Below, in pieces: positions 47,028-52,383 of a DNA stretch of 52,383 bases. A program made the position numbers and the translations under genes. The DNA lies in NCBI GenBank assembly GCA_927417275.1, contig CAKMJV010000014.1:1-52383 (forward strand). Direction: 5' to 3'. The stretch comes from an uncultured Clostridia bacterium (GTDB lineage: Bacteria; Bacillota; Clostridia; Peptostreptococcales; Acidaminobacteraceae). Every line of letters starts with the position of its first letter. Position 1 is the first letter of the stretch. Below the pieces are notes generated by a model. That model was given only the letters and a program-made list of their open reading frames with translations, was not told the origin of the DNA and did not search any database.

Positions 47028-47753
47028 TCAGTCCACATTTATACTTATGGCCTGAGTTGGACATTTTTCAACTGTTTTGTGGATCAACACCATATTCCCT
47101 GGAATAACTTGTTCTAATCTAATAAATGCCTTTTGATCGATCATTTCATATACTTCTGGTAGCATCTTCACGCATATGCCACAACCGATACAATAATCTA
47201 AATTGATACCAACTTTTGGTTTCGCTTTATCGGTGATACTTACAAGCAATTCTTTTCTGTTGATTAGTTTTCCTGTAAGCCAAGCCATAACCAAAATAGC
47301 TATAACCGTTAAAACCCAGCGCACCCCCATAAAAGATACCCCTAAAAATTTAACTTCGTTGGCGAGCATGGGAATTTTTATGACTGCCCAAGAGCTTAAA
47401 ATAATGACGATATTAGGGACACTGGCACCCTTGGTTAGTAGCATTTTACTTATTGGAAATGCAGCATAAATCGGTCCTGCTGAAATACTGCCCAAAATAA
47501 GCGATAATATATTGCCTAAAAAACCAGATTTTTCTCCAAAGTGCTTTATAATCCATTCTTTGGGAATCATCGCTTCAATCACAACCGTCAATAAAAATAT
47601 AACGGGCAACACTTCAAACATTTCAATCAAATAATAGACACTGTTTTTAATCGCCAGTGACGCCTTTTCTGGCATTACGATGAAGAGGCCCATATAAACA
47701 AGCGCTACAAGCACAAGCAGTTTGTTTTTCTTTAAAATCGTTTTGGCCTTCAT
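47028..47753 (-). CDS. half permease (ArsP/YraQ type) fused to a C-terminal ferredoxin domain
   Basis: This 241-residue protein has four or five membrane helices (about 13-160), including GSISAGPIYAAFPISKMLLTKGASVPN, the typical signature of the DUF318/ArsP_1 permease family. Residues 185-241 form a one-cluster ferredoxin with CIGCGICVKMLP and a later KCPTQAI. Usual family members are about 300 residues with two such halves in one chain; here the halves are two genes overlapping by 4 bases (ATGA). The substrate is unknown. A redox-sensing or redox-driven permease is a guess. Confidence 0.78.
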   Translation of the reverse strand: MKAKTILKKNKLLVLVALVYMGLFIVMPEKASLAIKNSVYYLIEMFEVLPVIFLLTVVIEAMIPKEWIIKHFGEKSGFLGNILSLILGSISAGPIYAAFPISKMLLTKGASVPNIVIILSSWAVIKIPMLANEVKFLGVSFMGVRWVLTVIAILVMAWLTGKLINRKELLVSITDKAKPKVGINLDYCIGCGICVKMLPEVYEMIDQKAFIRLEQVIPGNMVLIHKTVEKCPTQAISINVD

Positions 47754-48232
47754 AATATGACCCCCATCACCGCTGCTATAAGAAGCGCTGCAATAAAGCT
47801 GAACACATTACGAATTAGAGCAAATTTAACCCCAAATTCTTTTTTTTCAAGCGGAAATGTAACAACACCCACCATCGTCAGAGTCGTTAGAAATGCAACT
47901 GCGGGAACAATACTCGCACCCACATCCACAAATGATCCTACGAGAGGAAACGCTACAAAGGCAGGAATCAAGGTAACACTCCCAGCAATTGCCGCTATAA
48001 TAGTGGCAAGCGTTGTATCATCTGAACCCAAAACACTTTTAATAGACTCTGGGGGGATAAATGTCAATACGATTCCAATTATGAAGATAATACCGATGAT
48101 CTCACCAATCATATTTCCCATCATATGCTTTGATTTTTTCATCGCTTCAAACGTCTTCTCCTTACTTTTAACTACGGATAGACCCATTAATGCGATTGAG
48201 ATGCCCCAGAACGACAGAGTATAAATATCCAT
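47750..48232 (-). CDS. half permease (ArsP/YraQ type)
   Basis: This 160-residue membrane protein has about five helices; GSVTLIPAFVAFPLVGSFVDVGASIVPAVAFLTTLTMVG is the counterpart of the half-signature in the next gene. The two products probably form one heterodimeric permease. The start is ATG 48232 behind AGGAGA. It is the first gene of the operon and divergent from the Crp/Fnr gene. Confidence 0.8.
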   Translation of the reverse strand: MDIYTLSFWGISIALMGLSVVKSKEKTFEAMKKSKHMMGNMIGEIIGIIFIIGIVLTFIPPESIKSVLGSDDTTLATIIAAIAGSVTLIPAFVAFPLVGSFVDVGASIVPAVAFLTTLTMVGVVTFPLEKKEFGVKFALIRNVFSFIAALLIAAVMGVIL

Positions 48233-48262
48233 TTAGTATCTCCTTTCAAATCTTATAAAATG

Positions 48263-48304
48263 AGTATATACTAGAAGAAAAAAAAGAGGCGTTACTTAAG
48301 TAAC
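48263..48304 (-). promoter_or_regulatory. Crp/Fnr-type operator and promoter between divergent genes
   Basis: GTTACTTAAGTAAC (48291-48304) is a perfect palindrome with 5-4-5 geometry, as in Fnr boxes, though its sequence differs from TTGAT-N4-ATCAA. For the permease operon TATACT (48268-48263) is a good -10 box without a -35 box. If transcription starts about 7 bases after it, the palindrome is centred near -41.5, the class II activator position. The same site is 17 bases before the regulator's ATG, so autoregulation is likely. Confidence 0.72.
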
Positions 48305-48321
48305 ACCCAAAAGGAAATAAA

Positions 48322-48990
48322 ATGACGCTTATTCAAGACATCTACACAAACTTTTCTCTATTAAAAACAATCCCTAAAGCATTTTGGGAGCAAGATGCTC
48401 AAAGCAGCAGAGGCTTTGAGATAAAGAAATATCGACAAGGTGAAATCATCCATTTCGATGGAGATCACTGTCATTCCATAGAAATTATCATATATGGACA
48501 AGTTGTTATCGAACGCATCGATGACGCTGGAAATCTTATGACCATTACAGAGTTTCTCCCAGATGATATATTAGGTGGAAATCTACTGTTTTCTAAAAAT
48601 CCGCATTATCCTATGATGGTCACTGCTAAAACAGATTCAACCCTTCTTAGCATCCCGAAAATCTTAGTCTTCGATTTTTGCGCAACCAACATTGAATTTC
48701 TACGCGTCTACCTAGAATATATTTCTGATCATTCTATTTTATTAGGAGATAAAATAAAGCATTATGTCAATCGTTCCATACGAGAAAGCTTAATCGCATA
48801 CTTAAAAAGTGAATACAAATTACAAAATAATCAAACGCTCCAACTGCGTATCTCAAAAAAATCTCTGGCTGATCGCATTGGCGTTCAAAGAACTTCATTG
48901 TCTAGAGAACTACAAAAGATGAAGAATGAAGGTCTCGTTGATTATGATAAAACGAGTATTTCTATACTTGATCGGCGTATATTGTTATAG
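48322..48990 (+). CDS. Crp/Fnr-family transcription regulator
   Basis: This 222-residue protein has an N-terminal cNMP-like beta roll (about 20-130, with YRQGEIIHFDGDHCHSIEIIIYG), a dimer helix and a C-terminal winged HTH, SKKSLADRIGVQRTSLSRELQKMKNEG. It lacks the N-terminal cysteine cluster of Fnr; the signal may be a small molecule, thiol redox or heme. It probably acts on the palindrome at 48291-48304 and controls the divergent permease-ferredoxin operon. The ribosome site is AAAGGAAA. Confidence 0.9.
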   Translation: MTLIQDIYTNFSLLKTIPKAFWEQDAQSSRGFEIKKYRQGEIIHFDGDHCHSIEIIIYGQVVIERIDDAGNLMTITEFLPDDILGGNLLFSKNPHYPMMVTAKTDSTLLSIPKILVFDFCATNIEFLRVYLEYISDHSILLGDKIKHYVNRSIRESLIAYLKSEYKLQNNQTLQLRISKKSLADRIGVQRTSLSRELQKMKNEGLVDYDKTSISILDRRILL

Positions 48991-49085
48991 ATTTTTTTGT
49001 GATTATTGTGTGAAAAAGTCCTCTTTTCTCTAGCACCAAAAGGATATTTATCTAAACCTGCCTTGTGTCCAGTATCTGGATGCTT

Positions 49086-49337
49086 TTAACTGTTTACTTT
49101 TCTAGAAGTAGAATATATTATTTTCTCGCCAATAAAATATAAATAGTCTGTTGGGATATCGATTACATTGATTAATGGTCTGCCTACTAAAGGGTACACT
49201 TCAAAATGTTTTATGCTATCAATTATTCTTTTTACTGCATTGAAAGCAATTACTGTATCAAAATCATCTTACAAGTAATTCCTAAGCTTCATCAAATCTT
49301 CTTTAGTCAATGGTAAAAATTAAATCGTCTATATCAT
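49086..49337 (-). pseudogene. decayed RelE/ParE-type toxin gene
   Basis: On the minus strand an ATG overlaps the antitoxin stop (TAATG). The 84-codon frame reads M-I-stop-T-I-stop-FLPLTKEDLMKLRNYL-stop-DDFDTVIAFNAVKRIID, then HFEVYPLVGRPL, VIDIPTDYLYFIGEKIIYSTSR and ends NS. This is a RelE/ParE toxin of full length with three in-frame stop codons and no frameshift. It is certainly not translated as a whole. The rest of 48991-49085 shows nothing. Confidence 0.75.
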
Positions 49338-49603
49338 TATAGTCCCAATGCCGATTCAATATTTTCTACCGTCGACCAGCCTTCCTCTCTGGCAGATTTT
49401 TCGCCTTCTTCAATATGATCTATGAGCTTTATTGTTGCTTTCATTTTTTCATAATCCTCAATATCCATCAACACGTACTTCCCTCTGCCCTTTTTTGTAA
49501 GATATACAGGCAACTCTTCTCTACATTCTTTTAACACGTCATTATAATTTCTTAAATCTGAAACCAATCTAAAAATTGACACATAAATCAACTCCTTCGA
49601 CAC
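49337..49603 (-). CDS. Phd/YefM-type antitoxin
   Basis: This 88-residue protein has the fold order of Phd/YefM antitoxins: IFRLVSDLRNYNDVLKECREELPVYLTKKGRGKYVLMDIEDYEKM, with the typical strand pair and YVLMDIEDYEK end, then a charged C-terminal toxin-binding tail. It stands directly before the ruined toxin gene. The frame is intact, so it may have been kept as an orphan repressor or anti-toxin against other toxins. Confidence 0.8.
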   Translation of the reverse strand: MSKELIYVSIFRLVSDLRNYNDVLKECREELPVYLTKKGRGKYVLMDIEDYEKMKATIKLIDHIEEGEKSAREEGWSTVENIESALGL

Positions 49604-49772
49604 TCATTATATTTTACAGAATTTCAATCATTGCGTTGCAATACTATACTTCTCATGTACATAAGAGATAGATAGTCTATTGTTGCATTAAAATAATAAA
49701 GTCTGTATATTGTAGAATAAGAAGAAATCTGATCCATTGCGGAATAGCTTTCTTTATCTTTTATTAATTCGT

Positions 49773-49901
49773 CTAGATTGACTCGAACCCCATTAGATTT
49801 GCATGCTGAGTTACGTTTGTTCTTCCACAGGCTGGACATTTCAATATACCTGTTAAAGGGTACGTGCCATTATGAACCTTTTGAGACTTCCTGATCAACA
49901 T
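49773..49901 (-). pseudogene. fragment of large serine recombinase (zinc ribbon part)
   Basis: A 42-codon frame on the minus strand reads KVHNGTYPLTGILKCPACGRTNV, very like the start of the zinc-ribbon domain of large serine recombinases (YPLTGIL-C-x2-CG), and then stops. Catalytic and DNA-binding parts are missing. It overlaps an unrelated 71-codon frame (49624-49839), which I do not accept as a gene. The region 49604-49772 shows nothing else. Confidence 0.5.
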
Positions 49902-49918
49902 ATTTACCTATCTATATC

Positions 49919-52242
49919 TTAGTTCAACAGCAAGGATGGATCATTGATACGTCGCTTATTAGTTGCATTCAGCCAATTATCATCCCATTCTCTGATTACG
50001 TTGACCTCCCGAAAATACTGAAACGAACGAATTATTCTAGAGGGATTGTAAATTTCTGTTTCTGGTACATACTCTGATAATGTGATAGCATACTCCTTAC
50101 TAGATTTCTCCTCTATATCAATGGCACCGTTTCTTGTAACTTCTATAAACTTATCAATCAATTGAGGACAATGTGCGATAAGAAGGGATTTGATATCTTT
50201 ATAGACCCATTTATCAATAATTGAGAGTGCATAATAAGGACTGACTGAGCCATCAAAAGGATTTAGATAAATATGATTGTAAAAATCTATATCGATTATG
50301 CAACCATGAACAGTTCCACTACCTCCGAAAGCTCTAACAAAATCAGATATTCTCTTTAACATTACATCATATTTTTCAAAAACTTTTCTGATAGCATATG
50401 CAAAGGTAGACATGTTTTCATAGTAATAATTTACATCATTCTCATCTAGTGATTTTAACCTACCACCCTTTAATAAATATAACTTTCCGTTATCTCTTTT
50501 GTATAAAAATAAATACGAGCCTTCACGCTTTAGCATAATAACATTACCATCACGACTGTTAAAGTTTAGGTTTATCCCTAATCCTTTGCAAAAATCTAAA
50601 TATTCTTCTCTATTGATTTTATAGATTCCATCTTTCCAATTATTGAAAACATCGTAATTAGATGTTAAATCAAACCTTTTCAAAGCAATATTTGAGTTAC
50701 TATAACCTATTTGATTGTCAGCAAATACTGTCTTTTCATGACTGATGAAAAACTCATTCTTATGATTGTGTCCATTCACATATATCCATCCCGAATGATA
50801 TTTGTCATTACACCAATCTGAGAACGGCATATGCGTCTGAATGATCACCTTATAATCACCTATTGAATCTACTAATTTGCAGTACAATTTTCTTGTTATT
50901 GTAGACAATTTGATTTCATCAATCCTTGATTCTATTGTTTTTCTATAAATACCGTTAAGCGCATTAAACTCTTCATTCAAGCCAGAAAATCCTATTGCGC
51001 CAAACACAATGAATGAACTTCTATTACATAACTCTTGTAATTCGTCTGCACTATTGCGCATAATATCATCTTCTGATAGCTTAATTAATCTCCCAAATGG
51101 ACTCTCAATATCGTAAGTCAACGTTAGCAAATTATTCTCTAGAAAGTTCATCCCTAACTCTTCAAACATCTTACTATATTGGTCGAGTATTTTGCTCAGT
51201 GATTGTGGTTCAGAAGTGTCATGCCATAACTCATGATTGCCTAGTGTAACAATAACTTTTCCACTTTCCCATTTTTCTGCAATCAATTGATAAAACATCT
51301 CAGATATCTTGAAGTCAAATGAAATATCGCCAGCAATAAGAAGAAAATCTTTGCTAAAATAAGAATACTCATTCGAACTCATAGTTGACAACAAATTTTC
51401 CACGACAGACTCCACATATAACCTAATTTCTAATTCAGAAGCTCCATTCGGAAACCGCTTGTGAATTTTGTGATTTAAATGAATATCACTTACATAATAA
51501 ATTGATCTTATGCTATTATCATATCCATGATCTGAATCAAGTTCATGTAATATTGTCTCGGCTGCAATAATTTCATTATTCTTAACTGGAGTATAGTTTA
51601 GCAATCTTATGTTTGCCAACACATGATTTTCATAAAAATGATCATCTTCTATAACGGCTTCTTCTTCTGATTTCTCTTCATTTTTATCTATCTCTTCTGC
51701 TCTTTCGGTTAAAGCTTGAATTATACGCCTTGTCTGATATTTTTCCGGAACGTATATACTAACACCCTTATCTATTTTTACAGCTTCTTCACAGAGTTCT
51801 TTAGTAAGAAATCTATTTGGAAAATACTTGATCGCTTCAACATTACTCCTATATGCTTTCAGACACAATCGTTTTGATCGCTTTTTATCATCAATCCATC
51901 CTAGTGCACGCCAGTCCATTTCTATTGCTTTTGTTCTTAGTTCCATTGTCAAGAACTCATCTGGGACACCAGATATAGCTCTAACACTTTTCCTAACAGC
52001 ATTATTACAGACTACTTGCGAAATATATTTTGGGGGTATATAAAATAGATTTGGATCATTACTATTCGCCGCTTTTATATACAACTCATCATCCAAAAAT
52101 CTTTTGCTAACATATCTTACTGCACTTGAACATTGATAAACGGCTTCTAAACAAATTTCCTTCGTTTGAATTTTTTTAGGAATGAATTTCAAGGCAGAGC
52201 CATTTGACTTTACTGCTACTAAGCAACGTTCATGTGTTAATT
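49919..52242 (-). CDS. DUF4116-like repeats fused to metallophosphoesterase, 5' end lost
   Basis: The intact frame codes 757 residues from a TTG at 52192, but the coding pattern runs on upstream (THERCLVAVKSNGSA before LKFIPKK) to the edge of an IS66-type end at 52243, with no normal start codon. So the 5' part appears cut off. The N-terminal 170 residues are repeats of the type CLEAV...A-x-KYFPNRFLTKELCEEAV (DUF4116-like). From about 225 the phosphoesterase motifs follow: DIHLNH, AGDISFD, LGNHELWH, QTHMPF and NGHNHK, the full metal set. A C-terminal part from 520 is unknown. The target is unknown; translation start is doubtful. Confidence 0.75.
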
Positions 52243-52383
52243 GTAAGCGTCAAATAGCGCACACATAGAAAATGAATGCGCTGTCGGTTAAACTTTTTAG
52301 GATCTACATGTATTTTTAACCGAGTCGCTCCATGGAAGCAAATAATCAATCGCATCATCAGATATAAGAGGTGTATTTGGAAG
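52243..52383 (-). mobile_element. end of IS66-family insertion element, with transposase C-terminus
   Basis: The plus strand shows GTAAGCGTCAAATAGCGC from 52243, like IS66-family terminal repeats that begin GTAAGCG. On the minus strand 52383-52297 codes the last 28 residues ISDDAIDYLLPWSDSVKNTC plus RS and stop, like the C-terminus LLPWSxxLPExCR of IS66 transposases. The element continues outside the window, so its other end and the 8-bp target duplication cannot be seen. Confidence 0.65.

Noticed and set aside
47757..48224. 155-codon plus-strand frame opposite the half permease
   Set aside because: Antisense shadow; the minus-strand frame has the permease signature, ribosome site and operon context.
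49624..49839. 71-codon minus-strand frame
   Set aside because: Weak ribosome site, no recognisable domain, and it overlaps in another frame the better supported recombinase fragment.

Overview
The window looks like a low-GC, endospore-lineage Firmicute of the Clostridia type. Signs of this are the AT-rich DNA, strong GGAGG ribosome binding sites, TTGACA/TATAAT promoters, a K+-dependent-type membrane pyrophosphatase, a thioredoxin with a GCEPC active site, EFR1-type flavodoxin/ferredoxin proteins, and the order rpoN-cggR-gap-pgk-tpiA-gpmI-eno. I cannot name the species.

Layout. 1-2689: the 3' part of a Na+/phosphate cotransporter with a PhoU-like tail, then trxB and trxA. 2806-7908: a BMP-type nucleoside ABC importer (lipoprotein, double ATPase, two permeases). 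7922-10590: an arsenic operon arsD-arsA-arsC with no efflux permease or arsR beside it. 10685-19567: rpoN, then the regulator cggR and the complete lower glycolysis from GAPDH to enolase, with candidate CggR boxes upstream. 19588-26053: housekeeping genes secG, hppA, rnr, a HAD phosphatase, smpB and the tmRNA gene ssrA.

26180-38614 is an AT-rich accessory island directly behind ssrA. It starts with a single-ORF IS3-family transposase and a VbhA/Fic toxin-antitoxin pair. Then comes a cargo block bracketed by a perfect 30-bp direct repeat (28284-28313 and 38422-38451). The block encodes an AAA+ ATPase with a C-terminal HTH-like tail, overlapping a subtilisin-like (S8) protease; a small HTH protein; a PIN-like nuclease candidate with a zinc ribbon; a protein ending in a HEPN-like RNxxAH motif; and a protein with a PD-(D/E)XK nuclease motif. 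I know no named system with this set, and it is my main candidate for an undescribed conflict (defence) system. A 156-bp, almost perfectly self-complementary MITE-like element follows the block.

38624-46894 returns to metabolism: two polar amino-acid ABC importers (one behind a long leader with a strong terminator), an OFA-type MFS transporter that seems to start at CTG, a GNAT acetyltransferase and an EFR1 protein. 46904-48990: a split ArsP/YraQ-type permease pair, one half fused to a ferredoxin domain, divergent from a Crp/Fnr regulator with a clear palindrome between them. 49086-52383 is decaying mobile DNA: a RelE/ParE toxin with three in-frame stops next to an intact antitoxin, a serine-recombinase remnant, and a large DUF4116-like/metallophosphoesterase gene whose 5' end appears cut off by an IS66-family element that runs out of the window.

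Functional links: trxB/trxA can supply the reducing power that the ArsC arsenate reductase needs; CggR probably senses glycolytic sugar phosphate to control gap-eno; smpB and ssrA form the trans-translation pair. All functions are inferred from motifs and context. No database search was run.
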